Shown here: positions 47,474 to 59,000 of the stretch, piece by piece | Layout of the letters: every line of letters begins with the position of its first letter | Numbering within the stretch: position 1 is the first letter of the stretch | Assembly (NCBI RefSeq): GCF_041381155.1 | Contig: NC_091135.1 | Location: 2,796,490-2,860,489 of the forward strand | Direction: 5' to 3' | Source of the DNA: Argopecten irradians | Lineage: Eukaryota > Mollusca > Bivalvia > Pectinida > Pectinidae | Length of the DNA stretch: 64,000 bases | Translations under genes and position numbers: made by a program | The notes under the pieces: model-generated | The model's input: the letters and a program-made list of their open reading frames with translations, nothing else | What the model was told of the DNA's origin: nothing | Databases searched by the model: none

Positions 47474-50400
47474 GACTGACGTGTTATTATTTGGGAATTG
47501 AACACATGATTGTATATATTTGCATTAGCTTTACATTAGGTTAGGTGGTTTGCCAGATATTTACTCTTGTTTGGGTAGCATATTTGTCTACGTTCTTGAT
47601 ACCCTTCTCTTCTTTCTCTCCGTTCCCACTATCTTTGTGATAAGAGCATTTCATGTGGAACATGCACCAAGGTGAGTAACAGGATACAGTCAGAAGAGTT
47701 GGATCAAGTAGTCCGGATACATTTCTGCAGTTGGTGAGTATAATCCATGTCTTCTTTTGTTGTCTGGTGTATTGTGTTTTGATTCTTTTTATTCACAAAT
47801 TAGTTTTTCAGACGTGTTAGGGTTTTGTTGTTTAACAAATATGTCGTCGTTACAAGAACTGCTTGCGATGGGAAAGGAGATGAGTTATGAAGGGAAAGAG
47901 CTTCAGGACTTTGTGAGTAGGCAGCAAGCACAGGCAAGGGAAGAGCGGGAAAAGGATCGTGCTTTCCGTTTTGAGATGGAAAAAACAAATTTGCTTCGGG
48001 AACAAGCCAAGCGGGAAGCTGAGCAGGAGCAAAGAGCAGAAGAGCGGTTAGAGCAGGAACACAAGAGGAAACTGGAACTCATACATGCTGAGGGTGGTGA
48101 ACGGAATGCGGAAGACCATGTTCATAGAGACCCTGTGGTTCAGCGGGGACCAAAGCTACCAGGGTTTATGAGACTCGTGATAACATGGATGCCTCCCTCC
48201 AGCGGTTCGAGCGCTACGCTGAGGCACAGAAGTGGGATCACAACCATTGGGGAGCACATCTCAGCGCATTATTGAAAGGTAAGGCTTTGGATGTATTTTC
48301 ACGTCTGCCTGTGGATAAAGCGTTGGATTTTGGTGAGCTGAGGAAAGCGTTGCTATTGAGATTTGAGATGACGGAGGAAGGATTCAGGAAAACCTTTCGC
48401 TCAGCTAGGCCTGAAGGCAGTGAGACATTTCTGCAGTTTGCTACTCGATTGGAGAACTATATAGAGAGGTGGGTGGAGCTGAGTAAGACTACCAAGTCAT
48501 ATGTGAGCCTGAAAGATCTCATGCTTAGAGACCAGTTCATCCATGGATGCGGACAGGAATTATCCTTGTTTTTGAAGGAACGATCTCCGGCTTCGTTTGA
48601 GGAAATGGCAAAACGTGGAAGCAAGAGGTACGAAGGTATGTTAGGTCATATCTAAAGGGCAGAAATCAGGTTACAGTAAACCACACCACGGATCATCTTC
48701 TTCTAATGATGCTACCTCTAAGACATCTACGAAGGACAAGAAGTGCTACAACTGTGGTAAGTTGGGTCATATTTCGTTTGATTGTCGGGTAAAGAAGAAT
48801 GTGTCTGGAAACAAAGTAGCCAGCCTAGTTGAGGAGGGGAAAAGCAAAAGGAAGATGAGGGGTGCAAAAAAGGGGAGTAAGAAGGATTGGACATCGGCAA
48901 CAACCAAGTCTTCCGGTGAGGATTAAACAGCTCTGAGTATATCCTGTGATGTTAGGAGTTCCCAGTCTATGGGCATGCCAGTGGTGAAAGGCTATGTTGG
49001 AACTCACTGTGTGTCAGTTCTTCGTGATACAGTGTGCAGTGGCGTCGTTGTTAGACGCTGTTTGGTTGACAAAGAGAGTGTCACTGACAAAGTTCAGGTG
49101 TGTACGTTTGCCGATGGTTCAAAGTTAGAAGCGCCTATTGCTGTAGTGGAGGTGGACTCGCCTTATTTTGTTGGAACTACTGAGGCTTGGGCTCTCGAGA
49201 CCCCATTATATGATCTTATTATTGGCAACATTCCGGGAGCATTACCCCCAGATCAGTCTGACGAGAAGTGGGAGAAGGAACGAAATATCCAGGCAGTAGA
49301 GACGCGCGCACAAGTGAAGAAGAAAGGTATGGCGTACAAGTCGCTGAAGGTGCCTGATTTTATAACTGATATATGTAGTGTGGAAGAGCTCAAGGAGGAG
49401 CAGCAAAAAGACCCAACGTTGACTAAGTTTAGGAAATTGGCGTCTGAAGAGGAGACCTACGAAAGGGACGATGGAGGTTCGTCTACTATATTCTATCAAA
49501 AGGGTGTAATGTATCGCAGGTTCCAGAGCCCGAAAGTAAGGAATGGTATGACCTTTCGACAGTTGATCGTCCCTGAGCGGTATCGTGATATGGTGATGAG
49601 GCTAGCGCATGAATCTGTCATGTCTGGACACTTAGCTGCTAAACGGACTGCCAACCGTGTTTTGTCGGAGTTCTTTTGGCCGGGTGTTCAAGCGGAGGTC
49701 ACGAGATTTTGCAGATCTTGCGATATATGTCAAAGGACATTCCCGAAAGGAAGAGTTCCCACGGCTCCTCTTGGTGATATGCCTCTCATCGATACCCCCT
49801 TTAAGAGAATTGCGGTGGATCTCATTGGACCACTGGACCCGGCGACTGACCGAGGGAACCGTTTCATTTTGACTGTTGTAGACTACGCAACCCGATATCC
49901 GGAAGCGGTCGATTTGAAGAGCATCGACACCGAGAGGGTTGCAGAAGCACTTGTCGACATTTTCAGTAGAGTGGGTATTCCATCAGAAATGCTCAGCGAC
50001 CAAGGCGCACAGTTCACATCAGACATGATGAGGGAGGGTAAGCCGACTTTTATCCATTAGGCAGCTGACCACTACGCCATATCATCCGATGTGCAACGGT
50101 TTGGTGGAAAGGTTTAATGGTACCCTGAAGCAAATGTTGCGCAAGATGAGCGCAGAACGGCCCAAGAATTGGGACAGATTTATCAACCCTCTGGTGTTTG
50201 CTTATCGTGAGGTTCCTCAAGAATTTCTTGGATTTTCACCGTTTGAGTTGCTTTATGGTAGAGCTGTTAGATGACCCATAATGATCTTGAGGGAACTGAT
50301 GACAAAAGATATTCCAGATGAGGAAGTAAAGACAACGTATCATTACGTAATGGACTTACGTGAAAGGATGGAGGAAACGTGTCGATTGGCTTCTGATCAA

Positions 50401-52241
50401 CTTCAGAATGCGAAGGTCAATCAGAAGAGACACTTCAACAGAAGAACGAGACAATGACATCTTACGCCGGGTGGCAAAGTTTTGGTGCTTTTGCCAACAA
50501 AGGCCAATAAGCTATTGATGCAGTGGAGAGGACCTTACGAGGTAGTTGAGAAGGTTGGTCCATCAGATTACCGTGTCAACCGAGATGGGAAGGTGAAAGT
50601 ACTGCACATAAACTTACTGAAGAAGTACGAGGAGCAAAAGGGTCGTGATAACTTGACGGCAGTAGTTACCGGGGATGTCATGGTCTGCGTCATGTCTATG
50701 TTTATCGACGAATGCGATGAAGATAAAGGAGAGGATTTTGGTCTTATGTTGGAGACTATTCCTGGTGGTAAAGGAAAAGAAGGGATCCAAGATGTGGATG
50801 TATCACAGAATTTATCCGAGGACCAGAGGATTGAGGTGAAGTCACTACTCGAGGGATATACAGATGTGTTAACCGACCAGCCAGGAAGGACCGTACTGAT
50901 TGAACATGACAAGGTCACCACAACAGCGGAACCTGTACGTGTGAAGCCGTATCCGCTGCCATTCAACATCAAGGCAGTGATAACGGAGGAAGTAGACAAG
51001 ATGTTGGAAATGGGAGTAAAAGAGCCATCATCGTCGCCATATTCAGCTCCTGTAGTGATGGTCAAAAAGAAGGACGGCTCAAATCGGTTCTGCATTGACT
51101 TCAGGAGACTTAACCGAGTTACCGTGTTTGACGCCGAGCCTATGTCGAATACGGACGAGATATTTTCCAGATTAGCAGGCGCTCGTTACTTCTCCAAACT
51201 CGACCTCAGTAAAGGATACTGACAGGGGCCATTGACGGAGAGAGCAAAGCCGATGACAGCTTTTACAACACCAACGGGGTTGTTCCAATTCCGAGTGATG
51301 CCTTTTGGGTTGGTGAACGCTCCGGCGACTTTTAGTCGTATGATGAGGAAGTTATTGGCGGGGATGAACCATTTAGAGAACTTCATTGATGATATCCTTA
51401 TCTACACCTCGACGTGGAGGAACACTTGGATGTGTTCGTCAGGCTGTTTTCACGGCTGCGCGATGCAGGATTGACCGCTAGACCCAGGAAGTGTGCACTG
51501 GGGTTCGCAAGCTTACCTTGTCCTTGACATGTTGTTGGCTCAGGACGACTTGAACTGGAGGAAGCAAAGGTGAAGGCGATAGCTGAAGCTCCACGACCAG
51601 CCAGCAAGAAATAAGTCCGGTCGTTCTTGGGATTGGCTAGTTTTTACAGGAAGTTCATTCCGAATTTCGCCGCCATTAGTGTGCATCTGACGGACTTGAC
51701 AAAGAAGGGTAGCCCCAACAAAGTCGTATGGGACGATTGCCATGACATTGCCTTCAACACATTGAAGAAGATGCTAACAGCAGGTCCGGTATTGAAGCTT
51801 GCTGATCTGGAGCACGAGTTCATCCTTCGCACCGATGCATCTGATACGGGATTAGGTGGCGTGATTTTACAGGAGGAAGGGGATAAGAAACTACCTGTTG
51901 CCTACGCCAGTAGCAAGCTACTACCTAGAGAACAACATTATGCCATAGTAGAGAAAGAGTGTCTAGCCATCGTCTGGGGGATCCAGAAATTCGAGCCATA
52001 CCTGTATGGAAGAGAGTTTATCCTGCAAACAGACCACCAGCCCTTGACCTATTTACACAGGTCGAGAACAGCAAATGCCAGATTGATGCGATAGCCGTTG
52101 ATCCTACAGCCTTACAGATTCAGGATCCGAGCAATCAAAGGAGTGGACAACGTTGGTGCTGATTATTTGAGAAGACTCTGAGCTAAAATACTCTGTGGAA
52201 GTTGGAAAAAGTGTACCACTTTTTTCGGAAAGGTGGGTTTT

Positions 52242-53537
52242 TGTCACGTCGTATGTATATATTCGTTTACGTGTTGTCGCATCGTCTTGTCTATGTTCCG
52301 TATGGGCCGCCGTACTAGGGTGGGTGACCGAGGTGAGTCCGAGTTCATGGCGGATACGTGAATTCGTGCAGAGTTGTGCACGGGTGATTTACGCCTTATA
52401 TGCTGTGATAACAGCTTTATACCGATTCAGGCACAGATGACAGACTGTGGTAAGTCTATATCTATCATTCTTTTTCTAATTTGACTTTGTTTGTAGCCCT
52501 ATACCTGAAAAATATCATTGGTAAACATTCGTTAGAACGTGCGGGTCAGTCATGCATAACATTGTTATTGTGATTTGCCATGTGTATTTTGAGTAGTTAG
52601 TGTTGAATATAGTCCTGTATTTTGATATATACATCTTTGAATAAGCTATATGAATATGTTTGGGTCAATATTATAACTTATATTCAGTACTATGGGTTTG
52701 TAAAGTACTCAGGTGAGAAATGTATGCGTGTGTGGAAAAAGTATGGAAGCCATGAATGGTCGATAAATATTGCAGTTGTCATTGTCGTTATAGCTATTTA
52801 GGAATACTGACCTCGCACCTATTCTGTTATTAAACATACCATTCTTGATGTTGTAATATAACATATCTTATGTTATTCGGAAATAACTTAGGGTTTTCTT
52901 TGTAATAATTTTCTGCTATTTTGTTAAAATGATTACCAAGTTTTGACTTAGGTGCATATTGAGTTGTGTGCAAGTATTAGTTGATTTGTTTATTCATTTA
53001 AGCTCCAAGTGACGGTCACATGACCAGGAGGAGGACATAACCTCAACCAGGGCCTAGCCAATTTACAAGGGAGTATGGGCGTCAGGACCCTCATCCAGGA
53101 AGGTCAGCCATCAGAACCCCAAGGGCCAGACCACCGAGGAGTATGTTATGATGACACGGATTGTGTCCACGTTGCGACGCTGACATTGCGTCAGGATTTG
53201 TGGCACAGTTACATTGAGGTATCTGCCACTTTATCACATTAGAGTATCCTGTGTGGAACTTACAGATATTACTACGCTCCGACTGTGGTCGGAGATGCTG
53301 TTTCCCTTAGTGGGCCGACGCCAATTGTAGCTACGTGTGGAACCTTGGCGTTGCTGGTGACTTTTCGTGACTTTGTGACTCAGTGTGACGGAGCAGAGAC
53401 TTAAGATACTGAATATTTGGTGTAGAACGGAATGAGAGTGAGTATGATTTGTGTTTAATGTAAATAAATGATTAATTGTTTGTAGATTCCTTGTTTTCAT
53501 TTCCCATCTAACTACTCGACGCTCGTCCTACGTAACA
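52242..53537 (+). repeat. Right LTR of the gypsy element
   Basis: Preceded by a purine-rich stretch (GGAAAGGTGGG) that may be the polypurine tract. Confidence 0.92.
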
Positions 53538-54004
53538 ATAATAAAAGAGTAAAACAACCTAGTGCCAGTATGCTGAAGTTATTTTTACATACAATGTATT
53601 TTACTCCATTCTTCATTCTTAATACTTATTGAAATAAAAATTAATCAATACGCATGCAAATAAGTATCAACAGGTAACTTCTACAGGTAAATTTAATAGT
53701 TGGCATTTGGAAAAAAACATATAATCATTTTTAAAACAAACTACCTTACATGTAACCCTTTGTATCAGGTAATGTGTTATTAATTGTTGTTGACGCGTGT
53801 TCCCTACACAAGCCGGATATACTTCATAGTAAATGTTCTACGTTAATAAAGGTTACATTATCCCGGGCATATGGTTTTATCAAAAACTTTCGACAAATTA
53901 AAAATACGTTTACTTATAAGACATAAACGCAGGGAAAAATCATAATACTGAAATAGGGTACATGCAACTCTAAATTTCATTGATCATTCCCTGTGTTATT
54001 TTGT

Positions 54005-54072
54005 TCTTTTTTTTATCTTTTTTTTTTCTTTTTTTGTCTGTTTTTTTTTTGGGGGGGGGGGGGGATTTTTTT
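54005..54072 (+). repeat. Poly-T / poly-G low-complexity tract
   Basis: Long T runs followed by about 14 G and then more T, just ahead of the SINE fragment of unit C. Length here may be unreliable in assembly. Confidence 0.7.
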
Positions 54073-54104
54073 TAACATACAAATATAGAAATGATACGTT
54101 GGGT

Positions 54105-54206
54105 CGATTATTTTTCTTCAGTAACTCCGGATTTCCTCCACCAACAAACCTGGCACGTCGTCCTTACATGACCCTGGCTGTTGATGAGACGTTTTCCAGA
54201 CTGAAC
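54105..54206 (+). mobile_element. SINE body fragment upstream of Cry4
   Basis: Same fragment as at 18157 and 37588, at the matching position of unit C. Confidence 0.7.
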
Positions 54207-55280
54207 TAAATGTACTTGTCAAGGAATACACAGATACATTAACCCAGTGCCTTAAAAAACAAAAATGGAAAACTTCTTATCAAAAGGTATTTATTAATTA
54301 CTCTATCCTCATTTAATTTCTATTATCTTATATCTAATCATTGATTAGTATGGAAAAACATTAAACACACTGTGTGTATCAAAACCAAGCATTCATTTTA
54401 GTGACACTTATATCGAATCATATTATGAAGACAATACACGGCAGATTTTGCTTCTATTGAGAACTAATTATTGTGATGAACAACTGCTTACAGTGATCAA
54501 ACGTATTTAAATATTTTCATAATCATATGTTTGAATATCACATTAAATATGACAATTGAAATTCAAAATAGAAACTGCGTTGTTATTTATTTAGATCTAT
54601 TTTCAATTTCAACTTTTTTTTTGCACATAAGATGCAAAATGATTTGGCATCAGGCAAAACCTATATTAGTTATCTCTAAACAAATCCGATATGGTACAGT
54701 TATCAACAAAATATTTTAACATTCAATATAACACATCTTGAATGAATATTATCATTATTAGTGTATCTCCCCAACCTATCACTGAAAAAAATCGAAACAA
54801 ATATATTTTAGTTTCAGATATGTACTCTGATATACATTGAAATAGAATGTATCTTTTTTTTTCATCACAATGCTCACATCCATATAATATAGAGTTTTTA
54901 TTAAAAAATGCGAGTGGGAAATATTAGGGTTGTCTACTGAGTGTTGATCTTAATTGATTAAATAATGGACATATACAAATGTAGTGGCGAGAGTAGTACC
55001 ACTAAGGTCACAAGAGCACTTTGGAGAATCTCTCTTATTTTTCACAAAATAGGTCAGAATTTAGACTAGATGTGTATTTTTTTATATCAGATTGCACTTA
55101 ATTATTATTAAAAGTGGTATTTTAAGTGTGCAACAGTATTTACATTCGATAACCAAAGTTTAAAGTGAAAAAAAAAATCCCTAAAAGTACTTGGAAAATA
55201 CTAGTATAGTAACATGCAGTTCTGCGCATAGGAATATTGAAATATCTTGTCCTCCTTAGTGGATGCACTATCTCTCATTT

Positions 55281-55567
55281 TCAGGCTGATATAACAGAGA
55301 GTTGTACAATTGCTTTCAAACGCTGTGGAGCAAAGCCATGGAGTATCTTAAACATAAGAATCAGTTAGTATTTTGACACCGATCAGAGGAGATTCCCAAG
55401 CTAGTTTTTTATAACGTAAATCATGGGAGGTACTTCTGTGCAATCCCGTAATAATCCTAGCTACGCCTAAGTGAACAGACTCTATCATAAGTTTACACTG
55501 TTCAGTAGAGTTATGCCATAAAACATGTGCATATTCTAAAATAGGTACAATAAATTCTAAATCTTTT
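55281..55567 (-). mobile_element. LINE ORF2 C-terminal fragment upstream of Cry4
   Basis: Same non-LTR reverse transcriptase fragment as at 38752-39039, with its own small differences. Presence in units B and C but not A groups B and C as the closer pair. Confidence 0.75.
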
Positions 55568-55881
55568 GTTAATGTTTTTTTTTAATATTTATCCTTTAAA
55601 ATGCTTTCTGGTATGCATACTATATAAGTCACATTGATGAGTTCATTTCCAATCGTCAGAAAGCAAAACTCCTAAATATGTGCTAGGTGTATAAACTGTT
55701 CAGACATATGATTGTTGCATGAATATTGTTGCATACAAGTAATATATTCAGGTCTGTGCCATTGTTTTAAGGGTTTTTTTAAAACACCCACTCGATTCCA
55801 AAAGGAATGTTTATCTTTGTCGAGCCGCCCACTTGTGTTTCCTTATCCGCAGCGTCCCGGATATACCTTTGGGTAACAAAG

Positions 55882-55889
55882 TATATAAG
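55882..55889 (+). promoter_or_regulatory. TATA box of Cry4
   Basis: TATATAAG in the conserved promoter block, 128 bases before the start codon. Confidence 0.7.
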
Positions 55890-56016
55890 GGGCCACTACC
55901 AGACGGACACCACACCGCACCGCACCTGAGAAACCACAAGTTGTTGCTGGTAGCCGTTAGAGAGCTAAAGATACCAAAATCCTTTGTTTCCTGTCTGATC
56001 ATACCTGATTTCGAAA

Positions 56017-59000
56017 ATGAGTGCTCCATCAGCTGTTACACCTTTAGTAAATACCAAACGTTTCTTTTCTTTTTAAAGACTTATGTGTTCGTTCGACACT
56101 TGCTAAACCATATATTTGCTGTTTACTATTAAATTGAACGTTCATTATCAAACATTTTCGTTCTTATAAGTATTACCTTTTTGAGACCATAAAAGACTGT
56201 ATAACTATCATAGCATGATATGATGAATAAAATTGGTTCATGTTTCATATGGATATATAAATTTTAATTGAATAATGCAGACAGCAGCGAATATATCAAA
56301 CAATTATCAAAAACAAATGTAGCACGTACTATTCTCATAAACTGAACGCTGGGTTCTCTCTTACTGGGTGATCTCTCTAACTTTGCTTACCAATGGAACT
56401 GCTTCAATCATAATAATAGTTGATATAAAATCATAAACAATGATGATTTAAAATATATGATGTGTTGGACAATCCTGATTTTAATACATCTGTTGATATT
56501 AACACCGATTATTCGCTTTACCTTTTTGCATATATAATGTTTTTAATCTGCATGCTTTCTTTCCGCTTTCAATTAAGAAGCTACCTTATAATACCAATTT
56601 TAGTGTTCATTGATGACCATTTGCTATATGAAATGCATCTAAACTGCTTCAACTTTGATGTCATTTTTTTCAGAGTTATTTAATCTACTGCGATGCTTTC
56701 GATATAAATACTATAAAACAAAATAATGCTTTTCAACACATTATTGAAATTATAATCTATTCCCAGATAACCATCTACGACAAACGTGATTGTGAAGGTG
56801 CCCTGAAGGATGTTTCCGGACCTATATATGATTTGACCATCTCTGGGTTCAGAAAGTTTCTTCCGTTAAGGTTACTCGTGGGGTGTAAGTATTGTATCAT
56901 TCAAAGTAATATAATTACATATTAATATCATAATTATAACTTGTTGTCTGACGTTCTAGAATTATAATTTTGGCATGTAACATGTTGACTCATTGTGGCT
57001 TTATAATAACATTAATACATATCTAGAAATGCCAAGGCATGATAAAACTCTAGATTTCATTGTATTAAAAACCCCAAAAAATGTCATCTACGGCGTTCAT
57101 TACTGCTTCTGAACACTGATCTACATTTAAATGACAGGGATTATTTTCTTTTGTGTTATAGTATGTTGCACTGTGTTGGTTGATATTCTTTGTGAATTTC
57201 GTATAATTTCATATTCGTATTATTTTCAATATTTTACAGATGGTTGCTTTTCAAGGAGTGCAACCTTGGTGGAAATATTTATGTGGTTTGGGAAGGGACA
57301 AACTGTAAATCTACCCGAGTTTTGTACGGCATATCTCAAACCAATCGAAGTGGTAAGTAACGCAAATCTGTACGTGGTGTCAATGGTTATAAAAGGACCT
57401 CTTTCACGAACAATGGAAATTTGCCCACGAACCAATTTTATTAAAACTAAATGTTACATGTAGCAACATTAATGCAAACCCTTGAAATACGTTTAAAAAA
57501 AATCAAAAGGTCCCAGGGGCCTGTGCTGTGGCCAAATTAATGTTGTCCAGTATAGGTGTATGACAGGGTTCCCTTTTTGATCCAAAAAGTTATAAAAATA
57601 ATGTTTTATGTCATAAAACAGTATTATTTTCTGAAGAGTATAAATAATTACATATTATGATCACAAATATGTAGGCAAAATGGGACAAATAAAATTTTGG
57701 TAAATTTTAAAACAGAAAATATCGAAATTTTGGGTGTTATTTTCGGCCATGTCAATTATTAACAATGGTGATTCACCCACTTCCAGTTTGAGTGCTCCAA
57801 AGATATTTTCTAAAACGTTGGCTCATTACCTGAAGTAAATATTGTGAAAATTTCAGAAAAATTGTGGACCGGTAAATTTGTCGTTTAAAGGTCTTAATGA
57901 GGCAAGGTCTATTTTTAGCAGTATTACACCGTGGTTGCACCACGGCCCTTTTCAATCATAAAATTGAGAAAACAAAGAAACTAATTTCTTAATCTTATTT
58001 AATACTCATTAGTTACATTAAATTTAAAGTAATATATGATTTTATAACCTATATATTGTAGAATAATCAAAATATTGAATCACAATAACAAAGTATTTCG
58101 GAATTTTTAGGGCATTATCATTCACTTTTCAAGCTAGATGATGATTGCAACTGCATTCTCAGAAATATTATTTTTATTTACAGCTGAAAGGCATATAAAG
58201 TAAAATAATAACAAAATCCAGAAAAAAATGGGTGGGAGTAGATTATTATGTAAGAGGATCAAGTTTTTACCAATTTTCACACATCCCGTATATTAGTGCA
58301 TATATGTATAATATTGTTGTTTTTCAAAATATTGCGCTTTCAAAGTGTTGGCAATGGCATCAAATCACACCATTACAAGTTTTTATTTAAAAAAAACATA
58401 GACAAATTGATATATGATTTTTTTTCGTTCAAAAATGTATTAATTTTACTATATAAGTATTTCTTAGCAGTTTAATATTTAGATTGTTCAGAACATTTTG
58501 TGATCAATCAACTGAAGTTTGATTTCGAGTTTTTTTTAATTTTCTTTAGAATTTTCATGAATTCTGTAAAAGTTAACTAAGAATTTTTTTTTCAGTTAAA
58601 AAAATAACAGCATCTTTTATGGTTAATGAAACAGTCAAAAGTTTTTGAGGTCCACAGTTTTATTTTTCATAATTAGCTTTCTGTATCGTAAACACATCAT
58701 ACTATCAATCAAAATGGCATAAGGTTTATCATTTCAGGTAAAAAAAATGATTTTATAAGAAATTTGGTTATCACAACATGAATTATACATGTCAGGGGGA
58801 TCCAAATAAATAAATTTATACGTGACACAAAGCTAAGTAACATAAAGTATATGCAATACACTGCATCTAAATGATTTCCAGTTTGATCAGACACTCTCAT
58901 TTCCTGTTTGACTGTTTCTCCATTATCTCTGTACGATTAATACCATATCCGCCAATTAAGATTTTTAGAGATGTTTTTGTCCATACGGATTACTTTACAT

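Larger units (their letters stand above)
46165..53537 (+). mobile_element. Broken Ty3/gypsy LTR retrotransposon with integrase before reverse transcriptase
   Basis: A 7.4-kb element with LTRs of about 1.29 kb that begin TGTCACGTCG and end ACGTAACA. A primer site matching the 3' end of tRNA-Leu (TGGTGTCAGCGGTGGGAT) starts at 47456. Parts in order: gag (about 47.85-48.65 kb), zinc knuckle CYNCGKLGHISFDC (about 48.75 kb), protease-like region (about 49.0-49.25 kb), integrase zinc-binding and core (about 49.5-50.3 kb), a GPY/F-type module (about 50.5 kb), reverse transcriptase (about 50.9-51.45 kb) and RNase H (about 51.8-52.1 kb), then the right LTR. This pol order is that of the Gmr1-like group. 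The coding region is broken, with about six interruptions. The LTRs differ by roughly 2-3 percent by eye, so it is older than the BEL element. Flanks ATATT and ATAAT look like a 5-base target duplication with one change. Confidence 0.92.

Noticed and set aside
47155-53500. Minus-strand frames at 47155-47415 and 53234-53500
   Set aside because: Matching positions in the two gypsy LTRs; shadows.
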